A DNA stretch of 64,000 nt from Variovorax sp. OAS795 (GTDB taxonomy: Bacteria; Pseudomonadota; Gammaproteobacteria; Burkholderiales; Burkholderiaceae_C), in contig NZ_JBEPOH010000002.1 in NCBI RefSeq assembly GCF_040546685.1, positions 310,001-374,000 on the forward strand, read 5' to 3'. This document shows positions 18,025 to 26,586 of this stretch, piece after piece. The position numbers and the translations under genes were made by a program. The notes below the pieces were generated by a model that made no database searches, was not told where the DNA came from, and was given only the letters and a program-made list of their open reading frames with translations. Position 1 is the first letter of the stretch. Every line of letters starts with the position of its first letter.

Positions 18025-18025
18025 G

Positions 18026-18919
18026 TCAGGGCTGCGAACCGTCGGCCGAGACGCCGATCGGGCGCTCGCCGGCGATGGTGGTCCGGTGCATGAGGCGCAG
18101 GTGCCCGTCGTAGCCGCCCTCGGCGTTGTGCACCGTGCAGCGGTTGTCCCAGAGGGTGAGCATGTCGGGCGACCAGCGGTGCCGGTACACGTAGTCATCG
18201 CGCACCATGTGTTGGTAGAGGTAGCCCAGCAACGCGGCCGACTCCCCGCGCGTCATGCCCTGGATGCCCAGCGTGTAGACCGGGCTCACGTACAGCGCCC
18301 TGCGCCCGGTGACCGGATGCACGCGCACCAGCGGATGCGGCCAGGTCTTGTCGGCCTCTTCGCTCACCACGATCTTCATCGTGCGCGCCTCGGTTTCCTT
18401 GGCGAACAGGCCGTCCTTGCCGTAGGGCATGCTGGCCGAGTGGATCGCGACCAGCCCGTCGAGCAGCCCCTTCATGGTGTCCGACAGGTCCGCATAGGCG
18501 CGGTAGCAGTCCGCATAGAGCGTGTCGCCGCCCACGGGCGGGGTCACCTTGGCGTGCAGGATGGTGCCGGCCGGCGGCTCCTGCTGAAAGCTCCAGTCGG
18601 AGTGCCATTGCGCGCCGAAGTTGACCGCCTTCTCGCCGGCCTCGCGCCTGAGCTCCAGGATGTGCGGATGCCCTTCCATGGGCACGATGTAGGGGTCGAC
18701 GCCGAACTCGCCGAACTGCCGCGTGAAGGCCTCGAGCTGGTCATGCGTGAGCGGCTGGTCGGGAAAGGAGATGACTGAATGCGCGGCCCATGCCTTCTTC
18801 ACTTCGTCCAGCATCGGCGCGGGCAGGGGCTCCGCAATCGACAGGCCCGTGACGGCGGCGCCGAAGCCGTTCGGCTGCGGCTGCACGCGGATGTGCTCGT
18901 AGTGGTTCTCCACTGTCAT
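18026..18919 (-). CDS. TauD/TfdA-family Fe(II)/2-oxoglutarate dioxygenase
   Basis: A 297-residue dioxygenase. The iron facial triad is H106xD108 (AQWHSDWSF) and the distal His in LRLMHRTTIAGE; the same segment carries the 2-oxoglutarate-binding Arg. Sequence features such as TLWDNRCTVHNAEGGYDGH place it in the TfdA-like hydroxylase group acting on small acids. It is first in a two-gene operon with the flavoprotein and divergent from an AraC regulator across 142 nt. Confidence 0.88.
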   Translation of the reverse strand: MTVENHYEHIRVQPQPNGFGAAVTGLSIAEPLPAPMLDEVKKAWAAHSVISFPDQPLTHDQLEAFTRQFGEFGVDPYIVPMEGHPHILELRREAGEKAVNFGAQWHSDWSFQQEPPAGTILHAKVTPPVGGDTLYADCYRAYADLSDTMKGLLDGLVAIHSASMPYGKDGLFAKETEARTMKIVVSEEADKTWPHPLVRVHPVTGRRALYVSPVYTLGIQGMTRGESAALLGYLYQHMVRDDYVYRHRWSPDMLTLWDNRCTVHNAEGGYDGHLRLMHRTTIAGERPIGVSADGSQP

Positions 18920-19061
18920 GTCGTCTCCTTCATCGTTGTTGTCTGCGCGGCGCCAGTTTCGAGCGCGCAGGCGGGGCTGTCATTGCTCCGGCACGACAGA
19001 AAATTGTTTTGAGATGCCAACCCGCATTGACGCTGCTCGCCGGCCCCTCTAGCCTGCCGCC

Positions 19062-20114
19062 ATGCCCGCGCACATGACGATCCTCTCGACGTGGCTCGAT
19101 GCCGTGGTCGATCAGCTGGAACTCCAGGAGCTGGACCCGACCCGCCTCACGGCCGGCCTCTGGGGCCCCGGCGTGGGACGCATGGCGCCGACGCGCCAGC
19201 TGAGCCTGGTGCTCGCGCGGCGGCTCTGGCAGCGCGCGGCCGGGCTGTCGACAGACCCGCTGCTCGGCTTGAAGGTCGGCATGAGCCTTCCGCTGCAGGC
19301 GATGAACGTGGCCGGACTCCTCATGATGCACAGCCCGTCGCTCCGGGACGCCGCGTGGCACATGGAGCGCTACCAGCAGCTGGTGAGCAACAGCGGACGC
19401 ATCGGCGTCCACAAGGTCGAGGGTGGTCTCGAACTGCGCTACGCCGTCACGCCTTGCCACGTTCCCATGCACGCGATGCAGATCGATTCGCTGCTCGGCG
19501 GGTTGATGGCCTTCCTGCGGCGCTGCAGCACGCGCAACGTGGCGCCGCGCCTGATCGAACTCACGGGGCCGGACACGCGGCTGGCGCCGCGCTATGCCGA
19601 GCTGCTCGGCTGCGCCGTCACCCTGGGCGCGGCGCAGGTGCGTGTGTGCTACGACGACGCCACGCTCGATACGCCGTTCCAGGGCGCCGATCCGGCGCTG
19701 TTGTCGGTGCTGCGTGCACAGGCCGACGGCATGCTGCGCGCGCAGAGCTCGTCGGAGTCGCTCGAGGCGGCGGTGAGGGCGGCGGTCGGCAGCCTCGGCT
19801 TTCATCGCGTGTCTTGCGCCGACGTGGCGGACAGCCTGGGCATCGCGCCGCGCACGCTGCAGCGGCGGCTGCGCGAAACGGGCATGCCGTTTCGCCGCGT
19901 GCTCGAGGCCGCACGCATGGACGAGGCGCTCTTCCTGCTCACGCAGGGCAGCATGCCGCTGCCGGACATCGCCGAACGGCTGGGCTACGTCGAGCCCAGC
20001 TCCTTTTGGCATGCGGTGAAGTCCTGCTGGGGTGCCACGCCTCGTGCCTTGAGAAACAACGCCCGCGATCCCCACGACAAGCTTGAAGTCGTATATAGTG
20101 AACCGATTGGTTGA
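19062..20114 (+). CDS. AraC-family regulator with arabinose-binding-like N-domain
   Basis: A 350-residue protein of the OruR/ArgR-like AraC class. An effector-binding N-domain (about 1-230) is followed by a C-terminal HTH: VSCADVADSLGIAPRTLQRR and MPLPDIAERLGYVEPSSFW. It is divergent from the TauD/flavoprotein operon and tandem with an MFS transporter 30 nt downstream. It is therefore a likely regulator of either or both. Confidence 0.87.
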   Translation: MPAHMTILSTWLDAVVDQLELQELDPTRLTAGLWGPGVGRMAPTRQLSLVLARRLWQRAAGLSTDPLLGLKVGMSLPLQAMNVAGLLMMHSPSLRDAAWHMERYQQLVSNSGRIGVHKVEGGLELRYAVTPCHVPMHAMQIDSLLGGLMAFLRRCSTRNVAPRLIELTGPDTRLAPRYAELLGCAVTLGAAQVRVCYDDATLDTPFQGADPALLSVLRAQADGMLRAQSSSESLEAAVRAAVGSLGFHRVSCADVADSLGIAPRTLQRRLRETGMPFRRVLEAARMDEALFLLTQGSMPLPDIAERLGYVEPSSFWHAVKSCWGATPRALRNNARDPHDKLEVVYSEPIG

Positions 20115-20118
20115 CTAT
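20095..20118. promoter_or_regulatory. imperfect 24-bp palindrome, candidate operator of the MFS gene
   Basis: ATAGTGAACC-GATT-GGTTGACTAT has ten-base arms with one mismatched pair. It overlaps the stop codon of the AraC gene and ends 27 nt before the MFS start. The size and symmetry fit a dimeric repressor of TetR or GntR type. No such regulator gene is adjacent, so the cognate protein is unknown. Confidence 0.45.
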
Positions 20119-20144
20119 CTTCAACTGGCCTTGGGACACGACCG

Positions 20145-21395
20145 ATGAACATGCCTGCCGCCCATGGTTCCGCGAACGGGACCGATCACAACTGGTCCAT
20201 CGTGGCCGCCGGCGCCTTGATGACCTGCGTGGCCATTGGCGTGGTGTTTTCGCTGGCCGTGTTCCTGGAGCCGATGAGCGCGGCCACCGGCTGGTCGCGC
20301 GCCGGCATTTCCAGCGCCATGACCTTCGCCTTTCTGAGCATGGGTGTCGCGGGGTTCGCGTGGGGCGCGCTGAGCGACCGCTATGGCCCGCGCCTCGTGG
20401 TGCTGGCGGGCACCGTGCTGCTCGGGCTCTCCACCGTGCTGGCGAGCCGCGCGACCTCGCTGGTCGAGTTCCAGCTGCTGTTCGGCGTGATGATGGGCAT
20501 TGCGGCGGGCAGCTTCTTCGCGCCGGTGATCTCGACCACCGCCTCGTGGTTCGAGCGGCATCGCAGCCTGGCCGTGTCGCTGGTGTCGGCCGGCATGGGC
20601 GTGGCGCCCATGACCATCGCGCCGCTCGCGGCATGGCTCGTGACGCGGTACGACTGGCGCACGGCGCAGTTGATCATCGGCATCGGCGCATGGATCGTGC
20701 TGCTGCCCGCGGTCTGGTTCATTCGCGCGGCGCCCGGCACCGCCCCCGCGGCAAGTCCCGGTGACGCGAAGCCGGCGGAGCCGATGCCGGTCGGGAAGGC
20801 GCTGCGCTCGCGTGCCTTCCTGGTGCTGGGCGCCACCTTCTTCGCCTGCTGCGCGGCGCACTCGGGGCCGATCTTCCACACCGTGAGCTATGCCATCGGC
20901 TGCGGGCTGCCGACCTTCGCGGCCGTCACCATCTACAGCATGGAAGGCGCGGCCGGCCTGGGCGGGCGCCTGCTGTTCGGCGTGATGGCGGACCGTCTCG
21001 GCGCCAAGCGGGTGCTCGTGGCGGGCCTGTTGATCCAGGCGCTTGCCGCCGCAAGCTACCTGCTGGTCGACCGGCTTGCTGGCTTCTACGCCGTGGCCGT
21101 GGTCTTCGGCCTGGCCTACGGCGGCGTGATGCCGCTCTACGCCGTGCTGGCGCGCGACTATTTCGGAGCGCGCATCCTCGGCACCGTGCTGGGCGCGGCA
21201 ACCATGCTCTCGAGCCTCGGCATGGCGCTCGGGCCGGTGCTGGGCGGCTGGCTGTTCGACCGCTACGGCAGCTATGCGTGGATGTACATCGGCTCGATGG
21301 CCGTGGGCCTCGGCGCGGTGGCCATTGCGCTCGCGTTCCCTCGAACGGACAGGGTCAGGAACGATGCGGGGCCGCGGGTCCCGGCTTCCGCCTGA
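20145..21395 (+). CDS. MFS transporter
   Basis: A 416-residue major facilitator protein with about twelve membrane helices. The loop 2-3 signature is present (GALSDRYGPRLVVLAG) and repeated in the second half (FGVMADRLGAKRVLVAG). It resembles the monocarboxylate/oxalate-type MFS proteins (COG2223-like). The proximal TauD and FAD enzymes suggest an organic-acid substrate. The 3' end overlaps the convergent membrane-protein gene by 41 nt. Confidence 0.88.
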   Translation: MNMPAAHGSANGTDHNWSIVAAGALMTCVAIGVVFSLAVFLEPMSAATGWSRAGISSAMTFAFLSMGVAGFAWGALSDRYGPRLVVLAGTVLLGLSTVLASRATSLVEFQLLFGVMMGIAAGSFFAPVISTTASWFERHRSLAVSLVSAGMGVAPMTIAPLAAWLVTRYDWRTAQLIIGIGAWIVLLPAVWFIRAAPGTAPAASPGDAKPAEPMPVGKALRSRAFLVLGATFFACCAAHSGPIFHTVSYAIGCGLPTFAAVTIYSMEGAAGLGGRLLFGVMADRLGAKRVLVAGLLIQALAAASYLLVDRLAGFYAVAVVFGLAYGGVMPLYAVLARDYFGARILGTVLGAATMLSSLGMALGPVLGGWLFDRYGSYAWMYIGSMAVGLGAVAIALAFPRTDRVRNDAGPRVPASA

Positions 21396-21969
21396 AGCTC
21401 TTGATGCTCCTGAGCTTCAATGCCCAGCGCGCGCCGGCATCGAAGCCGCGGCAGGCACCGAGCGCGACCGCGCCGGTGACCGCCAGCATGGCCGCGGTGT
21501 GAACGCCGACCGCCGCGAGCGCCAGCAGCAGCGAGTCCGATGCGCCGGTGTCCCGGCTCGAGGCGTCGCCCATGCACAGCGGGATCAGCGCGGGCACCAG
21601 CATCAGGCCCGCGCCATGCGCGGTCGACATCATGAAAGACCAGAGCGCCAGGCCCGCATGCCCGGCGGGGGCGCGCGCTGCGCGCGGTGTGCGGCCCCAG
21701 AAGTGCAGCGCTGCAAGAACGGCGACCAGCCCGCCCGCGGCAACCTGCAGCAGGGTACGGTCCATCGACACCCCGAAGGCCACGGCGCCCGCCACCAGCG
21801 CCACGGAGGCGGCATGCCCGATGGCGATCGGCAGCAGGGCCCGCAGCGCTTGTGCGCGGTCGTTCGACCGCACGCCCCAGGCCGCGGCCCACAGCCATCC
21901 GGTGGCGGGGTTCAGGCCGTGCAGCGCGCCCACACCGGCCACCACCAGCCAGGGCCAGAGGCTTGCCAT
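21355..21969 (-). CDS. integral membrane protein, hypothetical
   Basis: A 204-residue protein with about six hydrophobic segments. The first helix carries ALHGLNPATGWLWA, a GxNP-type motif seen in some small transporter-like families (HupE/UreJ or NicO relatives), but I cannot assign one. It is the last gene of a reverse-strand run beginning at 24784. Its 3' end overlaps the MFS gene on the opposite strand (21355-21395). Confidence 0.65.
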   Translation of the reverse strand: MASLWPWLVVAGVGALHGLNPATGWLWAAAWGVRSNDRAQALRALLPIAIGHAASVALVAGAVAFGVSMDRTLLQVAAGGLVAVLAALHFWGRTPRAARAPAGHAGLALWSFMMSTAHGAGLMLVPALIPLCMGDASSRDTGASDSLLLALAAVGVHTAAMLAVTGAVALGACRGFDAGARWALKLRSIKSFRRKPGPAAPHRS

Positions 21970-21990
21970 GCGGTGCTCCCGGCGGCCAAC

Positions 21991-22797
21991 TCAGTCCGGC
22001 CCGTGGCAGCACGAGCCGGCCGCAGCCACCGGCTTTGCTTCCGGCATTGGCACTGGCGCTGGTGAATAGCGGTCGTGGTGCCGCACCCAGTCCATCGCAT
22101 GGACCGGGTTGCGCTCGTCCCGGCCCTTGGGCGTGAGATCGAGCAGGCTGTAGGTGCCCATCATGGCCTCCACGCCGCGCTCGTAGGTCGAGTAGGTGTG
22201 GAAGACCGCGCCCGCGTCGTCCCTGTGGAACACGCTGATGCCCGGTGCCTCTTGCGCCGGGAAGGGCCGCACGCTGTAGTTGTAGTAGACCTCGCCCCTG
22301 CCTTCCGCCCATTGCTGCGGCGTGAAGCTCACGTTGAAGTCGTAGTTGAAATCGCTGCCGTGCGACGACACCCAGCGGAACTGCCATCCCATGCGGTCAC
22401 GGAAAAGCACGATCTGATCGAGCGGCGCACGCGAGACGACCAGCAGCGTCACGTCGCGGTTCTCCAGGTGCACCTTCATGCCGCCGAGGTGGTCGGCCAT
22501 GTACGAGCAGCTCGGACAGCCTTGCTCCCAATCGGGCCCGAGCATGAAGTGCTGCACCAGCAGCTGGCGGCGGCCTTCGAACAGGTCGGCCAGCGCGCGC
22601 GGGCCTTCGGGCGTGTCGAAGACGTACGTCTTCTCGACGCGGGTCCATGGCAATGCGCGGCGCTCGCGGGCGATCTGGTCGCGCAGGTGCGTCAGTTCCT
22701 TCTCGCGTGCCAGCAGCGCCTTGCGTTGGGCCAGCCATTGGTCCCTGGACACGACGGCATGGTTGGCGATGGGGGTTTCGGCGATGGCGGTGTTCAT
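21991..22797 (-). CDS. DUF899 thioredoxin-fold protein
   Basis: A 268-residue DUF899 protein. Family features: VVSRDQWLAQRKALLAREKE near the start, PEGPRALADLFEGR, and a CxxC (EQGCPSCSYMADHLGG) in the thioredoxin-like position, then FNVSFTPQQW and GTYSLLDLTPKGRDE. Annotated elsewhere as dithiol-disulfide oxidoreductase-like; the physiological substrate is unknown. The start is the ATG at 22797 (MNTAIAET) with AAGGAGACAACGC upstream. It belongs to an operon with the beta-propeller protein 32 nt upstream. Confidence 0.88.
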   Translation of the reverse strand: MNTAIAETPIANHAVVSRDQWLAQRKALLAREKELTHLRDQIARERRALPWTRVEKTYVFDTPEGPRALADLFEGRRQLLVQHFMLGPDWEQGCPSCSYMADHLGGMKVHLENRDVTLLVVSRAPLDQIVLFRDRMGWQFRWVSSHGSDFNYDFNVSFTPQQWAEGRGEVYYNYSVRPFPAQEAPGISVFHRDDAGAVFHTYSTYERGVEAMMGTYSLLDLTPKGRDERNPVHAMDWVRHHDRYSPAPVPMPEAKPVAAAGSCCHGPD

Positions 22798-22829
22798 TGC
22801 GTTGTCTCCTTGGGCTCGATGGGCCGTGT

Positions 22830-23513
22830 TCAGGACTTGCCAGCCCGCGGGCGCCGCACCGCGCGGACCTTGCCGCTGCCGCCGCCACCGCAATAGAAGA
22901 GGTCGGCCCCGTCGGACTCGAGCCCGCTCACGCCCGCGCCCCGCGGCATCTCGAGCCGCTCCAGCACCGCGCCGTCGGCGGGGTCGATGCGGCGCAGCTC
23001 GCTTTCGTCGCCCTCCCAGGTGCCGTGCCACAGCTCGCCATCGACCCAGGTCACGCCGGTGACGAAGCGGTTGGATTCGATGGTGCGCAACACCGCGCCG
23101 CTCACTGGATCGATCTGGTGGATCTTGCGGTCGCGGTACTGGCCGAGCCACAGGCTGCCTTCGGCCCAGGTCAGTCCCGAGTCGCTGCCCTGGCCGGGCG
23201 TGGGGATCGACGCCAGCACCTTGCCGCTGGCCGGATCGATCTTGTCGATGCGCGCCTCGGCGATCTGGTAGAGGTAGGTGCCGTCGAAGGCGGTGCCCGC
23301 ATCGCAGACGCAGTCCAGCGTGCGCGTGGCCTCGCCGCTGGCCGGATCGAAGCCGACCAGCTTCGCGCCCGTGGCGGCCCAGACGCGCTGGCCGTCGTGG
23401 GTCACGCCGTGCACGTTGGCGGCGCCGCCAAAGGGCCCGTACTCGCGCACGATCTCGGCCGCACGCGGCACGGCTTGCATCTTGTCTTTCTTGCGGGTTG
23501 CAGTGTTGTTCAT
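22830..23513 (-). CDS. beta-propeller (SMP-30/PQQ-like) protein
   Basis: A 227-residue protein built of repeated blades with the phrase I/FDPASGxxxxxI (GFDPASGEATRTL, KIDPASGKVLASI, QIDPVSGAVLRTI, RIDPADGAVLERL). This is an NHL/SMP-30 or glutaminyl-cyclotransferase-like propeller. There is no signal peptide, so it is probably cytoplasmic. The start is the ATG at 23513 (MNNTATRK) with AAGGAG upstream. It is paired with the DUF899 gene. Function unknown. Confidence 0.7.
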   Translation of the reverse strand: MNNTATRKKDKMQAVPRAAEIVREYGPFGGAANVHGVTHDGQRVWAATGAKLVGFDPASGEATRTLDCVCDAGTAFDGTYLYQIAEARIDKIDPASGKVLASIPTPGQGSDSGLTWAEGSLWLGQYRDRKIHQIDPVSGAVLRTIESNRFVTGVTWVDGELWHGTWEGDESELRRIDPADGAVLERLEMPRGAGVSGLESDGADLFYCGGGGSGKVRAVRRPRAGKS

Positions 23514-23563
23514 CGCTGGCTCCTTGGGTGGCGGGCGCCGGGATCGGTGCCTTGGAGACAACT

Positions 23564-24784
23564 CTATTCAATCGGCAGCGCAGCGGGGAGTAACAAGATC
23601 GTCGTGAATCCCGCGAGCGGCGGTGCCAGCCAGCGCTGCGCACGCGCGCGGCCGATGGAGCGCACCCGACCCCCGGTTTCCAGGTCGGCCAGCGCGCGCT
23701 GCACCGTGCGCTGGCTCGCGCCCAGCGCCAGGGCCAGTGCCGAGGTCGACCAGGCCGCGCCATCGGAGAGCAGCGCCACCAGCGAGGCCTGTTCACCGTC
23801 AATCGGCGGTGCCAGCACCACCACGTCGCGCGCATCGCGCGGCCTGAGCGCAAAGCCGCGTGCGCTGGCCTCGATGCCGGCCTGTGCCGCGACCAGTGCG
23901 CGCAGCCGGCCGATCTCGACCCGCAGGCGCGCGCGATGCGTCTCGTCGGGCCGGCGGGTGTTGAAGGCCACCGCGATCAGCGTTTCGCGATCGACGTCGC
24001 CGGGCCATGCCTCGGCCAATGCGCGCGCCAGGGCAAAGAGCACCGGCCGGCGCGCCAGCGGCCGCCATGCCTCGCCGGTGCCCACGCCGCGCCGGCAGGC
24101 ATCGATTACCAGTGCATCGGAGGCCAGCAGCGCCGCGACCTCGTCCAACCGCAACGCCTGCTCGCCGCCGGCAATGAGGCGCCTGGCGGCAGGGCGCTCG
24201 AGCGCGGCCCGCGCTTCGGCCACCTCGGCCAGCAGTGCGGGCACGCGCGCACGCGTCGCTGCCTCGTGCGCCCGGGCCAGGGCCGAGCGCGCCGGCACGA
24301 TGCGCAATGAGCGCAGCGCGAGTTCTGCGGCGGTCAGTTCGGCCACGGCTGCCAGCGAAGGCGAGAGCTCGCGCGCGTCCAGCGGCGCCAGCGCGGCGGT
24401 GGCCGCTTCCAGCCGGCCGAGCAGCAGCAGCCGGCGCGCCGCAATCAGCCGCGCCTGCATCGCGTTGGCACGGTCTGCATGCGCATCGAGCGTGTCCGCC
24501 GCCGCCGCGAGCGCGCGCGGCGAAACGCCGAAGTCGCGCATCGCCATCGCCACCTCGGCCTCCGCCACCACGCAACGCGCCCGCGCCAGTTCCTCGTGCG
24601 CCCCGAAGCCGCGCGCCGCACGCCGCAGCAGTTCGCGCGCACGCGGGTGCTCGCCCAGCTGCGCCATCGCGATGCCGCGCAAGGCCAGCGCGGGCGGGTC
24701 GTCACGCAGGGCGACCCGCTTGAGGGCGCCGAGCGCGTCGCCCGCGGCGAGCGCGCGCGCAGAGGCGGCAATGAGGGAATCCAT
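23564..24784 (-). CDS. large helix-turn-helix regulator with alpha-helical repeats
   Basis: A 406-residue Ala/Arg-rich protein. The first 230 residues form TPR-like helical repeats. The C-terminal section has a winged HTH of the form WSTSALALALGASQRTVQRA followed by LETGGRVRSIGRARAQRWLA. It is first in the reverse-strand run with the beta-propeller and DUF899 genes (50 nt gap), so it is the likely local regulator. A preceding segment (RLRVEIGRLRALVAAQAGI) resembles a second DNA-binding wing. Confidence 0.68.
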   Translation of the reverse strand: MDSLIAASARALAAGDALGALKRVALRDDPPALALRGIAMAQLGEHPRARELLRRAARGFGAHEELARARCVVAEAEVAMAMRDFGVSPRALAAAADTLDAHADRANAMQARLIAARRLLLLGRLEAATAALAPLDARELSPSLAAVAELTAAELALRSLRIVPARSALARAHEAATRARVPALLAEVAEARAALERPAARRLIAGGEQALRLDEVAALLASDALVIDACRRGVGTGEAWRPLARRPVLFALARALAEAWPGDVDRETLIAVAFNTRRPDETHRARLRVEIGRLRALVAAQAGIEASARGFALRPRDARDVVVLAPPIDGEQASLVALLSDGAAWSTSALALALGASQRTVQRALADLETGGRVRSIGRARAQRWLAPPLAGFTTILLLPAALPIE

Positions 24785-24825
24785 GGCGCGAGGCTACACC
24801 GACGGAAGCAAGCCTACGACGCCGG

Positions 24826-25161
24826 TCAAGACATCAAGTCCGTCAGATGCGGTTCCAGATTGCCACCAGAGCTCGCGGCATTGATATGGTCGAAGTAGTC
24901 GTACCAGCCGCTTGCCAGGATTCCGGCCAGAAGTGCATCGCGGGCCGCCAGATTTGGGAAGCGCCATATCCCTAGAAAGCGGTGCTTGCCAGAGTGATCA
25001 ACGGTTCGGTCAATCTCACCCAACGCCAGCGCCTCGATTCCCAAGGTCGCCAGTCCGGCCATGCCGTTCTTGATGCCATCGACAAATGCTTTGCGTTGGT
25101 CTGAAGACTGTTCTGTCCAACGTGCATTGGGAGAATAGAGTTCAACGAGATACTGCGTCAT
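24826..25161 (-). CDS. small DUF6616-like / dimeric alpha-beta barrel-like protein
   Basis: A 111-residue protein: MTQYLVELYSPNARW opening, GLATLGIEALALGEID, then FLGIWRFPNLAARDALLAGI and SGWYDYFDHINAA. The layout resembles EthD/ABM-type dimeric alpha-beta barrels, and I believe it matches DUF6616. It is the last gene of the MarR / HEAT-repeat unit (10 nt gap) with RBS GAAAGGAAA. Confidence 0.55.
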   Translation of the reverse strand: MTQYLVELYSPNARWTEQSSDQRKAFVDGIKNGMAGLATLGIEALALGEIDRTVDHSGKHRFLGIWRFPNLAARDALLAGILASGWYDYFDHINAASSGGNLEPHLTDLMS

Positions 25162-25171
25162 GGGTTTCCTT

Positions 25172-25948
25172 TCAAAGCTTCAGGTTGCGCAAAGCCCGCG
25201 CACAGATACGACGCGTCGCGGGGGAGATGTGTCCGAGTTGCCACTCGCTACAAATTGATCGAACCCACTCTGGGGAGGTTTTTCCGGCATCGTTGAGCCA
25301 GTTGGCGACTGAATCCTGCACATAGGGCGAAGGGTCGGCGCGCAGCGGCTGCAACAGTGCGAGCCCCGGCGATGGGTCTTGCTTGAATGAAGGAATGTGG
25401 GAACACCACACGCCGCGCGGGCGCAGAGCCTCGGACGAAAACCGGCGCAAGCGCTCGGATGGTTCTGACGTCCATGGCAGCAGCAACGTGATGCTGCGCT
25501 TCAACTCGACTGTCAGGTGAGGGCGCAACGCCAACCATGCCCACTCGCGCACACCGAAATGAGCGTCATCCGCCAGGGAGGCGATATGCATCAGCCGTTC
25601 CGATAGCTCCAGATCTGGACTGGCACCAACGATGAAGCAACCCCATCCCCGCACAGTGTCTGAGGTATGTGACTTGCAGCGCGCTAACCCGTCTTTCAGG
25701 CCGTAGCGAGCAAGCAGCGTCGCACCCTCGACTTGCATACGGCGCAAGATGCCCAATCTTGCTGCCGCGTCAAAGGTTCGGAATACCTCCGCGCCAGCGT
25801 CAGGCAACGTAGCTCGCGCGAGTCGTGCCTGATCGACGGCGAGACATTCGGCAAGGGTACGAGTTTGCCGCGAGCCTTCACTCAAGGCATTCAATACGGA
25901 AGCCGGCTCTTCTGTTTCTCGGGATACGCTCTTATTGGCCATGCTCAT
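25172..25948 (-). CDS. HEAT-repeat protein, AlkD/AlkC-like DNA alkylation repair family
   Basis: A 258-residue all-helical protein with HEAT-like repeats: DTVRGWGCFIVGASPDLELS, HFGVREWAWLALRPHL and PYVQDSVANWLNDAGKTSPE. The last phrase is characteristic of bacterial AlkD/AlkC-type DNA glycosylase relatives. It overlaps the upstream MarR gene by 4 nt, so it is co-translated with it. Whether it keeps glycosylase activity cannot be judged from sequence alone. Confidence 0.7.
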   Translation of the reverse strand: MSMANKSVSRETEEPASVLNALSEGSRQTRTLAECLAVDQARLARATLPDAGAEVFRTFDAAARLGILRRMQVEGATLLARYGLKDGLARCKSHTSDTVRGWGCFIVGASPDLELSERLMHIASLADDAHFGVREWAWLALRPHLTVELKRSITLLLPWTSEPSERLRRFSSEALRPRGVWCSHIPSFKQDPSPGLALLQPLRADPSPYVQDSVANWLNDAGKTSPEWVRSICSEWQLGHISPATRRICARALRNLKL

Positions 25949-26466
25949 TCGAGGTCTCCGTGGCCTTTCGAAGGTGCCGCTTGGCGCATCGTTCGAGCTG
26001 CCACTTTGGCCAACAGCTTCGACAGCGTTTTGCGTTCACGTTCAGAGACGTCCCCCAGCAAACTGGCAATCCATTGATTGTGTTTTGCGAAGAGCCGTTT
26101 TGTTGTTGTTTTGCCCTTCGGCGTGAGTTGGATCAGACGGCTTCGCCGGTCAGTCGGGGACGCCGTGCGTCGAGCGAAGCCGTCGCGTTCCAATCCATCG
26201 AGCAAGCCCGTTACGGTGGCACGACGCACACCAGCTTGATCGGCCAGGACATGTGGCGGGACGCCGTCTGGTGCTGCGTCCAACAGAAACAAAACAACAA
26301 AGCGCGCTTCTGACAGACCATGCGGTGCCAGTTGCGCAGCGCACTCCCGATCGATAGAAGATGCCAGAGACAAGATCTGAAAACAAAGGCGGATTCCCTC
26401 CACATCCGCAAGGTTTCGACGTTCGGCTTCCGCCAAAAGGGCAAGATACTTTTGTTCGAGTTGCAT
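25945..26466 (-). CDS. MarR-family transcriptional regulator
   Basis: A 173-residue winged-HTH regulator. DNA-binding region: PHVLADQAGVRRATVTGLLD and GLERDGFARRTASPTDRRSR, with the wing DRRSRLIQLTPKG typical of MarR. It is first in an operon with the HEAT-repeat and small DUF proteins and probably autoregulates it. Confidence 0.9.
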   Translation of the reverse strand: MQLEQKYLALLAEAERRNLADVEGIRLCFQILSLASSIDRECAAQLAPHGLSEARFVVLFLLDAAPDGVPPHVLADQAGVRRATVTGLLDGLERDGFARRTASPTDRRSRLIQLTPKGKTTTKRLFAKHNQWIASLLGDVSERERKTLSKLLAKVAARTMRQAAPSKGHGDLE

Positions 26467-26586
26467 CGTGGAGGCACCATATCATGAGGCGCCTAACCAA
26501 TGGATGACAGATGTACCTTCTTGTGTGATCTATTCCCGATATTCGGCTAGCGAAGTCCGGTGGCTTCAGGTGCTTGAGAGCGGGGG

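Noticed and set aside
22798..23853. Upstream in-frame extension of the DUF899 gene
   Set aside because: It overlaps the beta-propeller and HTH regulator genes on the same strand in another frame. The family N-terminus MNTAIAET with an RBS marks the true start.
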